64,000 nucleotides of DNA from RUG369 sp050949645. GTDB lineage: Bacteria; Planctomycetota; Planctomycetia; Pirellulales; Thermoguttaceae. Position numbers and translations under genes: made by a program. Where the stretch lies: assembly GCA_050949645.1 (NCBI GenBank), contig JBMNGC010000001.1, positions 1,302,001-1,366,000 on the forward strand, given 5' to 3'. Shown piece after piece: positions 44,117 through 53,192 of the stretch (the first letter of the stretch is position 1; every line of letters starts with the position of its first letter). The notes under the pieces were generated by a model. That model was not told the origin of the DNA. It saw only the letters and a program-made list of their open reading frames with translations, and ran no database searches.

Positions 44117-45463
44117 CTACTGAATCGTGTAAGTGCGAGAATTCAACCGCGATCGCGACGCTGCGTTTGAATCGTATGTCTGGGAAGCGTTTGAACGGCT
44201 TCGTGGCCGATAATAAGTCCCAGACGTCTGCTCTGAATCGTAATACTCTGAGTTGTAATTGCCGCTAGGCGTGTATGAACTTCCAGCGCTGTCGTATTCC
44301 GACGAAGTCGAACCGCCGCTGGTTGTCGAAGAATCCGAATACCCGCCAAAACCTCCGCCAATCGACGACAAAAACGACGACAGCCCGCCAAGATCGCGCT
44401 GTGAGTTCGGCGCGGCTGTGTTTCCGCCAGCGTTTGAAGACGAATTTTCGGCGACCATCTGTCCAGACGACGGAGAAGTCGCGCCCTGCGACCCATAGCT
44501 CCGTTGGTATCCGGATCCGTACTCATTGACGTACCCCTGGTTATATTCGTCGTAGTCGTCGCGACGGTACTGTCCGAAATTCGACGCGCCGATCGACGCA
44601 GAGCCGCTTTCTGAACGTTGCGACGCTTCGTCAACCGTGTTGTCTGACAATGTATTTTGGCGGAACGTTGGAAAAGCAGACGTAGAACTCCCGCCGCTCG
44701 ACGAATTGTTGGAGAAAGGATTGTCGACGTTGAACGCCTCGCCAAGTCGCTGCATCGACGACGACGCTCTCTCTAACAACGAACCAATGGAATTCGTAAA
44801 ATCTTCCCCGGAGGAATTTTCGGCGCCCTCGGCGATATCAGCCGCAGTTACGGAAAGAACTCTACTCTTGAGATACTCGCTCAAATTACGAACCTCCGTC
44901 GCAATCGACTTAGGTTCCTCGCCCCTTGCCTGCGCCTCTTCCTCTCTGCTTTTTTCTATTCTATCGACGTGTGCAATGTAATTATTGGTAAGCTCCGTTT
45001 CAGGGAACCTCTTTTGAATCTCTGCAATAAACGACGCGAGAGGAGGCCCTGTCTTAGAATTCTTAATGACAGAACGCGTCGAATCATTGAGAACTACAAA
45101 GGTAAAGGTCACCAGCAAACACAGCACAAACCCTTTTATCATTCCAAGAAGCGCGCCCATCTGTCGGTCGAACTCCCTCATACCGGCAAGAGAAATCATT
45201 CTCTTAAGGACGTTAGCGCCAAATCGAATCAGTATCGCGGAGCCAATAAAGGCAATGATCATCGCTAGCTGATTTCGATACGCGTAATTAGCGCTCATGA
45301 ACCTTGTAACAAGCGAATAATGATGAGTAGCAATATAGGCGCTTGCAATCCATGAAAAGAGAGAAGCGACCTGCGAGATCATGCCTCGCATGCCGCCCCA
45401 AAACATTGTCGCAACAATGGCGATCAACACAAACAGATCGAAAGGATTAAGCGATTCCACCAT
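44117..45463 (-). CDS. CvpA-family membrane protein with long low-complexity tail
   Basis: A 448-residue protein. Residues 1-165 resemble CvpA: four hydrophobic segments including LFVLIAIVATMFWGGMRGMISQ, and the G-rich GGMRG turn after the first, with a MGALLGMIKGFVLCLLVTF helix. CvpA proteins affect envelope integrity and bacteriocin export in other bacteria. After a short charged coiled stretch (about 165-210), the last 200 residues are rich in Ser, Gly, Tyr, Asn and Gln (for example YGSGYQRSYGSQG) and are probably disordered and exposed. The tail is unusual for the family. The gene is alone; its end faces the tRNA terminator. Confidence 0.78.
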   Translation of the reverse strand: MVESLNPFDLFVLIAIVATMFWGGMRGMISQVASLFSWIASAYIATHHYSLVTRFMSANYAYRNQLAMIIAFIGSAILIRFGANVLKRMISLAGMREFDRQMGALLGMIKGFVLCLLVTFTFVVLNDSTRSVIKNSKTGPPLASFIAEIQKRFPETELTNNYIAHVDRIEKSREEEAQARGEEPKSIATEVRNLSEYLKSRVLSVTAADIAEGAENSSGEDFTNSIGSLLERASSSMQRLGEAFNVDNPFSNNSSSGGSSTSAFPTFRQNTLSDNTVDEASQRSESGSASIGASNFGQYRRDDYDEYNQGYVNEYGSGYQRSYGSQGATSPSSGQMVAENSSSNAGGNTAAPNSQRDLGGLSSFLSSIGGGFGGYSDSSTTSGGSTSSEYDSAGSSYTPSGNYNSEYYDSEQTSGTYYRPRSRSNASQTYDSNAASRSRLNSRTYTIQ

Positions 45464-45747
45464 AGGAAGTTGTCCGGTTGCACAATTTTGACCGACAGGT
45501 CAGAGGACGAAGGCAAAGGAAAGTCCCTAGTATAATAATGTTAAAGGCAATTGACAAATTCGTCAATGCGAATCGCTCTTAAAACTCTCTCTTGCAATAC
45601 AACCTTTCAAACCATATAGTCAGTAGTTAGAACGAAGTAGGTTCGCACGGCCGACGTTGAGTTGCAGAAAGGAATCCTTCGAAAGTCGCCCAACCATGCC
45701 TGCTCTCATTTAGAGCAGCGCCCAACCTTACAGTAAGGCAAATAGTT
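45464..45747. other. Divergent intergenic region with a small palindrome
   Basis: About 285 bases. ATTGAC-AAATTC-GTCAAT at 45550-45567 is a perfect 6-base-arm palindrome, similar in core to the repeat at 27773. No gene or convincing promoter pair was found. Confidence 0.35.
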
Positions 45748-46782
45748 ATGCCGGGCTACCAAACGCACATTTCTTGCGCCACAATGACAGGAGTCGGGCT
45801 CGGATTAGTCGCGCGCTACGTTTATCATGCGCCGCTCTCCGAGGCCGTCTTTGGGGCCGCTTTGTGCTCGCTCGGCGGGATCCTGCCCGATATTGACAGC
45901 GACCAGAGCAAGTCCCACAAGCGTTGCATGACAACAATTGCCGGAACTACTGCGCTGCTGTTAGCGTGCCGCCTGCGCGACTATATGCTGACGCCGGAGA
46001 CGGTGCTACTTATCAGCGCGCTTGTATTTTTCATTTTATATTACGGAGTTAGCGGCTTCATACGTAAATTCACGGTACACAGGGGTATGGTTCATAGCCT
46101 CCCCTTCGCGGTAATATGCAGCGAGATCATATATATCCTATCGACAGGATCAACGCGGTTACGACTCTTTAAATCAGCTTGTGTTTTTATAGGCGTTATC
46201 GTTCATCTGACGCTCGACGAGCTCGCCAGCGCGCGACTGATCAACCCCGGCCAAAGATCTTCTTACAGTAATTCAGGGGGATCCTCTCGCGGAAGTCGAT
46301 CGCGAAGCGGCTCTGGACGCTACAGGGTAAAAAAATCTTTCGGTACCGCGCTTAAGCTTATTGACTATAGACGTATGGGTTCTACCATCTTTTTTTATGC
46401 TCTTGTTGTTATACTAGGCAACGTGGCGATAAACGTTCAGACGGCGCCGTCGCAATTCGGCGACGCCAATCTTTCAGAGCTTCGCGGCAAGGCGGCGATC
46501 GACCGCATGAAGACGATCTATCCGAAGCAATTCGACCTCTCGGTCGTACAATGGGTTGCGGAAAACGATTTCGTCCTAACCCCCGGCGCCGACGATAATG
46601 CAAAATGGCGCGAGCTAGAAGAATTACTGGCCTTGTCCAACGATACCAGCTCGACAGAGTCGTCGGAATCTGTCGCAACCGACAGCGGAGCGAAGAGCGG
46701 ACTTACGCTCCTCGACGTCGTCAATTGGAACAGTATGAACACCCCCAACCCCCGAAATCAAGAATCGACAACCTCAGAATAA
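45748..46782 (+). CDS. YdjM-like membrane-bound metal-dependent hydrolase
   Basis: A 344-residue membrane protein. The start MPGYQTHISCATMTG and GGILPDIDSDQSKSHK give the His/Asp metal-binding pattern of the YdjM (LexA-binding, inner-membrane hydrolase) family; TVHRGMVHSLPFAV and IVHLTLDELAS supply the further HRGxxHS and HLxxD motifs. Several transmembrane helices span residues about 15-160 and 205-230. The C-terminal 110 residues are polar and probably outside the membrane. The family's enzymatic role is not established; links to phospholipid or DNA-damage metabolism are suggested. It is followed by pyrF after 54 bases. Confidence 0.82.
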   Translation: MPGYQTHISCATMTGVGLGLVARYVYHAPLSEAVFGAALCSLGGILPDIDSDQSKSHKRCMTTIAGTTALLLACRLRDYMLTPETVLLISALVFFILYYGVSGFIRKFTVHRGMVHSLPFAVICSEIIYILSTGSTRLRLFKSACVFIGVIVHLTLDELASARLINPGQRSSYSNSGGSSRGSRSRSGSGRYRVKKSFGTALKLIDYRRMGSTIFFYALVVILGNVAINVQTAPSQFGDANLSELRGKAAIDRMKTIYPKQFDLSVVQWVAENDFVLTPGADDNAKWRELEELLALSNDTSSTESSESVATDSGAKSGLTLLDVVNWNSMNTPNPRNQESTTSE

Positions 46783-46836
46783 TCGCACGAAAACTATAGG
46801 CTCGCTGCGTGACAATAGAGAAAATCTGGAGACAAC

Positions 46837-47772
46837 ATGCAATCTTTTTCTGATCGTTTAGCCGCTCAGATTCGTGAGAAGAAGACGCCAGTTCTCGTGG
46901 GACTCGATCCACGCTGGGCTCAGATACCCGAGACGCTCAGGTCTGGCAAATCCGAGGACGATCCTCGCAACGTCGCGAGCGTCTTTGAAGAGTTCTGCAA
47001 AAAGGTCGTCGACGTCGTCGCGCCTCTTGTTCCCGCTGTCAAACCACAGAGCGCATTCTTCGAACAGTACGGCCCAGCAGGAATGCAAGCTCTTGTCAAC
47101 GTCGTTCGCTACGCCTCTGAAAAAGGGCTCCTTGTCATTCTTGACGCCAAACGAAACGATATCGGCTCGACGGCAACCGCCTATGCAAAGGGGCTCATTG
47201 GCCCCCGCTGCACGAGTCCTTGGGGAGCGGACGCGCTCACGGTCAGTCCGTATCTTGGAAGCGACAGTCTCGCGCCGTTCGTTGACGTCGCTAATGCGCG
47301 AGGCGGAGGACTTTTTATTCTGATCAAGACCTCGAACAAAGGGGGCGCTCAGTTTCAAGACCTGCTCGTCGACGGCAAGCCTCTGTATCGCCATGTAGGC
47401 GAATACGTTCAAGAGCTCGCCCAGGAAAGCGTCGAGAAAACTTCAATTCAGTGCGGCTACGGCAATATTGGCGGAGTCGTTGGAGCGACGTGGCCGGAAC
47501 AGCTCGCCGAGCTCCGCGCCGCATTGCCGAAAATCTGGTTTCTCGTGCCAGGCTATGGCAGTCAGGGCGGCGGCGCCAAAGACGTCGCCGGAGCGTTCGA
47601 CGCCAATGGACTTGGCGCGATTGTCAATAATTCCCGAGGGATACTTTTCGCTTATAAAGCGGACGCGTACAAAGATCGTTTCGGGGAAGCAAATTGGGAG
47701 GGCGCCGTCGAGGCGTCGACTCGCGATATGATCGACGCCCTGGCGGCGGAAACCTCGGTCGGCAGACTTTAA
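46837..47772 (+). CDS. pyrF: Orotidine 5'-phosphate decarboxylase
   Basis: A 311-residue enzyme of the longer subfamily 2 that converts OMP to UMP in the last step of pyrimidine synthesis. The catalytic Lys-Asp network is in VILDAKRNDIGSTATAYAKG, VLVGLDPRW starts the barrel, AVKPQSAFFEQYG carries the second conserved lysine, and FLVPGYGSQGG with the phosphate-gripping end matches. The Arg region NNSRGILFAYK is also present. It is co-directional with the YdjM-like gene, but the two need not be functionally linked. A terminator follows. Confidence 0.95.
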   Translation: MQSFSDRLAAQIREKKTPVLVGLDPRWAQIPETLRSGKSEDDPRNVASVFEEFCKKVVDVVAPLVPAVKPQSAFFEQYGPAGMQALVNVVRYASEKGLLVILDAKRNDIGSTATAYAKGLIGPRCTSPWGADALTVSPYLGSDSLAPFVDVANARGGGLFILIKTSNKGGAQFQDLLVDGKPLYRHVGEYVQELAQESVEKTSIQCGYGNIGGVVGATWPEQLAELRAALPKIWFLVPGYGSQGGGAKDVAGAFDANGLGAIVNNSRGILFAYKADAYKDRFGEANWEGAVEASTRDMIDALAAETSVGRL

Positions 47773-47803
47773 CGGCAAATAGCTCAGTCCCATGAGAAAG
47801 AAC

Positions 47804-47842
47804 GCGCGGCGTCGTGTTGTTACGGCGCCGCGCTTCTTATTT
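47804..47842. terminator. Terminator between pyrF and fliI
   Basis: An 8-bp stem GCGCGGCG/CGCCGCGC around a 14-base loop, followed by TTCTTATTTT on the plus strand. It can end both convergent genes, though the minus-strand U tract is weak. Confidence 0.65.
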
Positions 47843-47864
47843 TAATGCGTCGCTAAAAGCGTTT

Positions 47865-49184
47865 CTATTCGGCAAAGAGTCCGCGAAGACTGCTGAGCGT
47901 TTCGTCAAAACTAGAACGTTCATTAATCTGCTGACGAAGAAACGCGTCGATTTTAGGTTTCATTTCGATAGCTCGATCGATATCCTCTGAGCTTCCCTTG
48001 CGATACGCGCCAACGGCAATAAGATCTTCAGCGTCTGCGTAAATACCCAATAATCTTCTCACCTCTGTCGCAAGCCTGATCTGTTCTTCCGAACAAACGT
48101 CGTTAACGAGGCGACTGACGCTTTCAAGGATATCGATCGCGGGGTAGAACCCGCGTCCGCTGAGCTTGCGCGATAGCCAGATATGTCCGTCGAGCAATCC
48201 GCGCACCGCGTCGCAGATCGGATCCTGTTTATCATCGCCTTCGACCAGAACGGTGAAAAACGCCGTAATGCTGCCAAGGTTTGTTCTGCCGGCGCGCTCG
48301 ACGAGCTTAGGAAGCATAGCAAAAACGCTAGGAGTATAGCCGCGCGACGTCGGGGGTTCTCCCGCCGCGAGACCTATCTCGCGCTGCGCCATCGCAAACC
48401 GCGTGAGCGAGTCCATGAGAAAGAGAACGTTTTTACCTTGATCGCGAAAATACTCTGCGATGGAAATCGCGGCATAAGCTGCACGAACGCGCATCATCGG
48501 AGGTTCGTTCGACGTCGAGACCACGACGACGCTCTTCTTGCGTCCCTCGGGGCCTAATTCTCGTTCGAGAAAGTCGTTGACCTCGCGGCCGCGTTCTCCA
48601 ATAAGCCCCACTACGACCACGTCGGCGTCAGTATAACGCGTCATCATACCAAGCGTCACGCTCTTGCCGACGCCCGAACCCGCGAAGATCCCAAGTCGTT
48701 GCCCTTGACCGCACGTTAGAAGACCGTCGATAGCGCGCACGCCAGTCGAAAGAACCGACGTAATTCGAGGCCTGGAAAACGGATCGGGGGCGTCGCCGTC
48801 GTAACGCATACGCGAAGGCAAAACGGGAGCGGGTCCGGAATCAATCGTACGACCAAATGCATCTAGAACACGACCGAGAAGTTCGTCTCCGACCGCCAAT
48901 CTCGGGATCGTTTTAGACAGCTCGATCCTGGCGCCGCGACGAACGCCTTTCAGGTCGGAATAAGAATAGAGGACAGTGAGATTGTCTCTGAAACCAATCA
49001 CTTCCGCAAGGAGTTCATTAGACTCGTCGCTGCGTTCGACCCTTGCGATCGCGCCGATCGGAGCGGGAAATCCAACGGCGGCAATCGTTGTGCCTTCCGT
49101 TCGTACAACGCTGCCAACAATTCGCGCTGGCGCAATGCTTTGAATCTGTTCAAGAATATTGTTCAAAAAGACGGACGAACTCAT
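47865..49184 (-). CDS. fliI: Flagellum-specific ATP synthase FliI (T3SS ATPase family)
   Basis: A 439-residue hexameric ATPase that unfolds and delivers substrates to the export gate. Walker A is GIFAGSGVGKSVTLG (about 165-179), Walker B is KNVLFLMDSLTRFAMAQREIGL, and GLIGERGREVNDF and LGEPPTSRGYTPSVF-type sequence (GEPPTSRGYTPSVF) are characteristic of FliI/SctN. FliI and SctN are hard to separate by eye; the neighbours FliH, FliG and FliF support a flagellar origin. It lies 45 bases after fliH and ends the fliF-G-H-I run. Confidence 0.92.
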   Translation of the reverse strand: MSSSVFLNNILEQIQSIAPARIVGSVVRTEGTTIAAVGFPAPIGAIARVERSDESNELLAEVIGFRDNLTVLYSYSDLKGVRRGARIELSKTIPRLAVGDELLGRVLDAFGRTIDSGPAPVLPSRMRYDGDAPDPFSRPRITSVLSTGVRAIDGLLTCGQGQRLGIFAGSGVGKSVTLGMMTRYTDADVVVVGLIGERGREVNDFLERELGPEGRKKSVVVVSTSNEPPMMRVRAAYAAISIAEYFRDQGKNVLFLMDSLTRFAMAQREIGLAAGEPPTSRGYTPSVFAMLPKLVERAGRTNLGSITAFFTVLVEGDDKQDPICDAVRGLLDGHIWLSRKLSGRGFYPAIDILESVSRLVNDVCSEEQIRLATEVRRLLGIYADAEDLIAVGAYRKGSSEDIDRAIEMKPKIDAFLRQQINERSSFDETLSSLRGLFAE

Positions 49185-49229
49185 GACCCTGATTTCCCAG
49201 AAGGCGCGTTGAAAAGGTTGATAAAAGCG

Positions 49230-50063
49230 TCATTCCGAAAGTTCGGCGACGATGCGTTCCAGCCTCGACTCCAACCGCTCGTCTACGACGCCGAGGGACG
49301 TTTCGACGAGACATCCTCCTCGTGTGATCTTCGAGTCGGAAATGACCTCCGACTTTGCAAGATTTCCTGTTTCTTCAAGAATCGCCTGAATTTGTTCGTT
49401 AAGGTTCTCGACGTCGCGCGGGTTCATACGAATCTTAAGCGTCGCGCAGTTCATCGCAAGTTCAAGCGCTTCGCGCAGGAGGTCAAGGGGTGCGTCATGG
49501 AGTATCTCCGGTTCGCGCATGATGGCCTGGTATGCAATGGCGGCACAAATCTGAAGAATATTCTCCTCCCAATTTTTGAGGAGAGCCTGTCTCGTCCCTC
49601 GCATTTCCTGAACAAGTTTTCTGATCGGCGCGACGGCTGTTTCGCAGGCTTCCTTTGTTCGGCGTGCAATTTCCTCGACATTCTTGCGCTCCACGATGGC
49701 GACCGCTTCTTCACGTCCCGTGCGGAGTCCCTCTGCTCGTCCTGCCCTGATCCCCTCTTCGCGCCCTTTTTTGCGCGCTTCTTCAAAGGCGGCTTTTTCA
49801 AGTTCACGATAACGCCGCTCGAGCGCTTCCGAATCTTCGTCGAGTTGCTTTCGAACAGCTTCAATGGCGACAGCGCGTTCTTCAAGAGATTGAGCTTTAC
49901 GCTTAAGAGCTTCGAGCGTTTCGGATCGCACCTGGGCGACCTCGGCCCTAGCGGTCTCGACGATCTTACGCGCTTCGGCGCGAACCTGATCGAGACACGC
50001 CTGCACGGACGCTTGGGAAGACGGAGCGGAAGGAGATTTTTCTTTATCGTTATCGTTCATCAT
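49230..50063 (-). CDS. fliH: FliH-like negative regulator/stator of the FliI ATPase
   Basis: A 277-residue protein from ATG 50063; the open frame extends to TTG 50078 inside fliG. Residues about 20-150 are a long charged coiled coil with Gly/Ala-spaced repeats (KKGREEGIRAGRAEGLRTGREE), which is the GxxxG-rich rod seen in FliH. The C-terminal 120 residues form the globular domain: ILQICAAIAYQAIMREPEI, LKIRMNPRDVENLNEQI and SDSKITRGGCLVETSLGVVDERLE, the RGGCxxET motif being specific to FliH/SctL. It bridges FliI to the C-ring. It overlaps fliG by about 14 bases. Confidence 0.88.
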   Translation of the reverse strand: MMNDNDKEKSPSAPSSQASVQACLDQVRAEARKIVETARAEVAQVRSETLEALKRKAQSLEERAVAIEAVRKQLDEDSEALERRYRELEKAAFEEARKKGREEGIRAGRAEGLRTGREEAVAIVERKNVEEIARRTKEACETAVAPIRKLVQEMRGTRQALLKNWEENILQICAAIAYQAIMREPEILHDAPLDLLREALELAMNCATLKIRMNPRDVENLNEQIQAILEETGNLAKSEVISDSKITRGGCLVETSLGVVDERLESRLERIVAELSE

Positions 50064-50712
50064 CGAGCGCGCGTTCAAAGAGAACGTCCTCCAGTCGTTT
50101 GAGCGCCCTCGAGGACAGGCGCTTCATCGTCATATGGGAAACGAGCGATTGTGTGTCGGGCGGCAAAAGTTTCACCAAAGAAGCGCGCCGCGAGGGAGAG
50201 AGCGTTGAAAGAGCCGCGGCGATCGTCGCGGGACGCTCGTTCGTTAACAGCGACGCTAGCCGATGCGGCGCGATTGCGTCGAGAGACGATAACGTTTCCG
50301 AATGGAACGCGGCGTCCTCGTTCGATCGAATGTCTGCGCAGCCCTGCCCCGCGGCCGTTTCGCCCATCTGGGCAAAGTGAGCGCCCTTCAGATCTGCCGC
50401 TAGGGCGTTGTCAACGGAGTTCAGAAAATCTGAAACGACGCTTTCAACCTCTTCCGGAACAACAGAACGTATCGTTTTTGCTTCGTCGGCAATCGCCTGC
50501 GCGACCTCCGGCTCAAAAAGAGCGAGAAGACGTTCGGATGTTTCGGTCTCTAACGCAGAAAGGAACAGCGCCACCTTTCTTGCGCCGTTGCCTTTTGAGT
50601 CGTTTCGACACAAATCTGCATCCTTCGTTCGTTTACCGGAAAATTTCCACATAACTGAAGCTCGGTTTAAGTCTGCCGCTTGGAGGTTTGATTGACTTCG
50701 CGCCTTGCTCAC
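50050..50712 (-). CDS. fliG: FliG-like protein lacking the motor domain
   Basis: A 220-residue protein from GTG 50712, which overlaps the fliF stop by four bases. Residues about 44-105 match FliG-N: ARKVALFLSALETETSERLL and VAQAIADEAKTIRSV. Residues about 145-215 match FliG-M: LASLLTNERPATIAAALSTLSP, LVKLLPPDTQSLVSHMTMKRL and ALKRLEDVLFERAL. A normal FliG has about 330 residues; the last domain, FliG-C, which carries the charged torque helix and meets MotA, is missing. The frame stops where FliH begins, with no remnant after it. It can bind FliF and FliM but probably cannot generate torque. Other possibilities are a non-motile export apparatus or a decaying gene. Confidence 0.8.
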   Translation of the reverse strand: MSKARSQSNLQAADLNRASVMWKFSGKRTKDADLCRNDSKGNGARKVALFLSALETETSERLLALFEPEVAQAIADEAKTIRSVVPEEVESVVSDFLNSVDNALAADLKGAHFAQMGETAAGQGCADIRSNEDAAFHSETLSSLDAIAPHRLASLLTNERPATIAAALSTLSPSRRASLVKLLPPDTQSLVSHMTMKRLSSRALKRLEDVLFERALDDER

Positions 50713-53192
50713 GTATTCTTAACCCACTCTTGTAACGAAGAAACGGCGCGCTCGGGAAATTGCGCGATCAGGTCAAGCGCCTCGCGACGTTTGCGCCAAT
50801 ATTCGTCCGAGGGAACGTCCCTCGAGGACTCGGACGCAAGGTTCTCCGATTGACGCGAAAATGCGACGCCGCGCGCGGCTGCAATTTCATGAAGACTGCC
50901 CTCAAGAGTGTCGTTGTAGTCCTCGAGGTCGTCGAGCGTGTCGTAATATTCGTCAAGGCGAGGTCGTTTCGAATCGGAGTCGGAACTTCTGCGCTTCTTC
51001 TCAACAACGTCCTTAACAACAGAGCGCTTCTCGCGAGATTCCTTTGCGCGTTCGATTCGGGCTTCTTTGCGACGGTTGCGAGAATAACGCATTGCGGCTA
51101 TGAAACAAAGCATGAAAAGAAACGCGGCGACCGTTGCAAAAACGACGTTCCGAGCAAGCGAATTCTGGAACAGCGTCTGCGCGCCCAATTTAACACGTTC
51201 CCAAAAAAGCGCGATAGAATTCCGTAAGTTGTTCGCGTCTTGCTCTGTATCGTTCGCAAGCGTCTCGACGTCGGACGCGACGGTCTGGGAAATTTCGGCA
51301 ACCTTGCCGCTCGGTTCCGAAACGACAACTCGATGTTCTAAAGGAACAGACTCTGTCAGGAGGTTCGCAGCCAGATCGTCGCCAGCCGGAAGGGGCGACC
51401 AATCCTCGCGACTTGTCGCGTAGGAGGAAGAATGGTTGGAGCCGATATTCTGAGACTCGACCTCAACGGGAAAGTCGGAAACGTCGGCGTCGGAAAAGGA
51501 CGCGACGATAAAGCGCCGGTCGAGATCGGCTTCGTTCCAGCCGAGACGTTCGCTCGTCGGACGGAACAGATCAATTGCGTAGCTTTTGATCTCGGAGAGA
51601 ACTTGTTCTTCGGAGTCGTCGGCAAAGGTCTCGCGGACGCCAGCGTCAGAATGATTTTGCGCAAGGCTGCGCAGATAACTTCTAGGAACGGCGATGCGTA
51701 CGGTGATTGAACGCAGCGTCGTCAATTTGGAATAAGGTTCGGCTGCCGCGTCATTTTTAGCGTCGACGAATGGAACGAGGGCCTCCGTTTGCTGGACTGC
51801 GGCAAGAGGCGTGAAGATGACGCTGGATCCCTTGGACGCGTCGGCTTCAGGAAAACATACGGCAGCTTGAAAGAACGATTCGTCGACGCCGTCCTTTAGG
51901 CTTTTTTCGAAGCAGGAGACGCTTTTAATCACGTCCTCATTCTTCTCATGCTCAAACAAAGCGAAAATAGGGAGTGAAATGCAACTACGCGCAGAGCTGT
52001 CAGTCCAGTAAAATTTGGAGTCGAGCGCGTGCATATTTTTCTCGAAAGTAGAACTTTTCTTTGACAGTGCAACGGGCGTCTCCATTGTTTTGCGCGAAGA
52101 TCGCGTTTGCGCTTTTTTCGGCGATCCGAGTTGAGCAAACCCACCCTTTGCGGCGAGTTCTGCCCCTCCTTTCTTCGGCGGGGACGGCTCGTTATCCACG
52201 ACGGCGCCCTGCGCCTCCTCGACTTCCTTGCTAAGATCGCCGAGCGTTTCATACCGCCCCTGTACAGGCGCATAAGTTAAAGGTTGCGGCGGGAAGAAAA
52301 TCGGTTCCTCAACTTTAGGAGCCAACTCAAGGTAAGACGCGGGCGCAATGGGGGAATCGCGATCCTCCGCAGAAACGGCCTGCTCATCTTGCTCGTCGGC
52401 ATAGGCGACGTCGGCGACAACAGAAACGCGGAGATTTTTAATATCGCTAAACGCTTCGAGGAACTTGTCGCGCCAATATTTTTCAATCCGTTCTTTTTCG
52501 ACGACAAGAGCGACTTCCGAATTGACGCCAACGGCGTTTTCCACGCCAAAATAAGATTTGCCTTCTTTCAGGTCTATGATGGAAAGATTCGAGACGTCAG
52601 CGATTCCAAGCTGATGCCTCGACGCGACCGTTATTGCGGAAAGTGCGTTTGCGTCAAGCTTATAGTCGTTGGCAAAAGCGACCCCAATCGACGCTGTGAT
52701 GATATTTTTAGCAACGAGTCCAACCTGTTCACGCCGGGAACAAACGCCAACGGTCGCATACTCCACGCCGCGCATCTGCTCGATTGTCCGTTCAAGCTGC
52801 TGCGCGCAAGCGTTGAGCTCGCGAGCGCGAGTCTTAGAGTCAGACTCAAAGACGCTCATCTCGCGAAGCGCCTCGACGCGCAGCTCGCTCGGAGCTTTTG
52901 GATACGCGCCGGCGTTCGCTAAAATCATTTGAAATTCATTCTTTTTCGCAGTTGGAACCAACAACTTTCCGCGTTCCCAGACATAATCGCCGAGACCTGC
53001 GGAAGCGAGCGCCGCGCTAGCCTTCTTCTGGTCTTCACGACCGTAGTTCCATCCGTCAAAGACGTAGACCGTTCCATCCGGCTGCGCCCGTTGGAAATTA
53101 CAAAACGCCCAAACGCCTAAGGCCGTCGACACGAGAAGGACGGTCGCGACAATCGCGCGAATCATACCCGTTTTTTTGCCGTCGTTGTTCAT
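50709..53192 (-). CDS. fliF: Unusually long FliF-like MS-ring protein
   Basis: An 827-residue protein (usual FliF about 550). An N-terminal helix IVATVLLVSTALGVWAF at about 14-30 is followed by ring-building sequence: KKASAALASAGLGDYVWERGKLLVPTAKK and LRVEALREMSVFESDSKTRARELNACAQQLERTIEQM, the YscJ/FliF type, and RRQEQVGLV-like strand (about 150-215). A long insert of about 300 acidic and Ser/Lys-rich residues (about 285-640) replaces the usual ring loop. A second membrane helix is at about 690-710, and the C-terminus, ALDLIAQFPERAVSSLQEWV, resembles the FliG-binding tail. AGGAAACGT precedes the ATG. It leads the fliF-G-H-I operon. Confidence 0.82.
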   Translation of the reverse strand: MNNDGKKTGMIRAIVATVLLVSTALGVWAFCNFQRAQPDGTVYVFDGWNYGREDQKKASAALASAGLGDYVWERGKLLVPTAKKNEFQMILANAGAYPKAPSELRVEALREMSVFESDSKTRARELNACAQQLERTIEQMRGVEYATVGVCSRREQVGLVAKNIITASIGVAFANDYKLDANALSAITVASRHQLGIADVSNLSIIDLKEGKSYFGVENAVGVNSEVALVVEKERIEKYWRDKFLEAFSDIKNLRVSVVADVAYADEQDEQAVSAEDRDSPIAPASYLELAPKVEEPIFFPPQPLTYAPVQGRYETLGDLSKEVEEAQGAVVDNEPSPPKKGGAELAAKGGFAQLGSPKKAQTRSSRKTMETPVALSKKSSTFEKNMHALDSKFYWTDSSARSCISLPIFALFEHEKNEDVIKSVSCFEKSLKDGVDESFFQAAVCFPEADASKGSSVIFTPLAAVQQTEALVPFVDAKNDAAAEPYSKLTTLRSITVRIAVPRSYLRSLAQNHSDAGVRETFADDSEEQVLSEIKSYAIDLFRPTSERLGWNEADLDRRFIVASFSDADVSDFPVEVESQNIGSNHSSSYATSREDWSPLPAGDDLAANLLTESVPLEHRVVVSEPSGKVAEISQTVASDVETLANDTEQDANNLRNSIALFWERVKLGAQTLFQNSLARNVVFATVAAFLFMLCFIAAMRYSRNRRKEARIERAKESREKRSVVKDVVEKKRRSSDSDSKRPRLDEYYDTLDDLEDYNDTLEGSLHEIAAARGVAFSRQSENLASESSRDVPSDEYWRKRREALDLIAQFPERAVSSLQEWVKNT

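Noticed and set aside
49140..50102. A 320-codon Phe/Arg-rich plus-strand open frame opposite fliH
   Set aside because: Composition is that expected from the reverse complement of a Glu/Lys-rich coiled coil; no family features.
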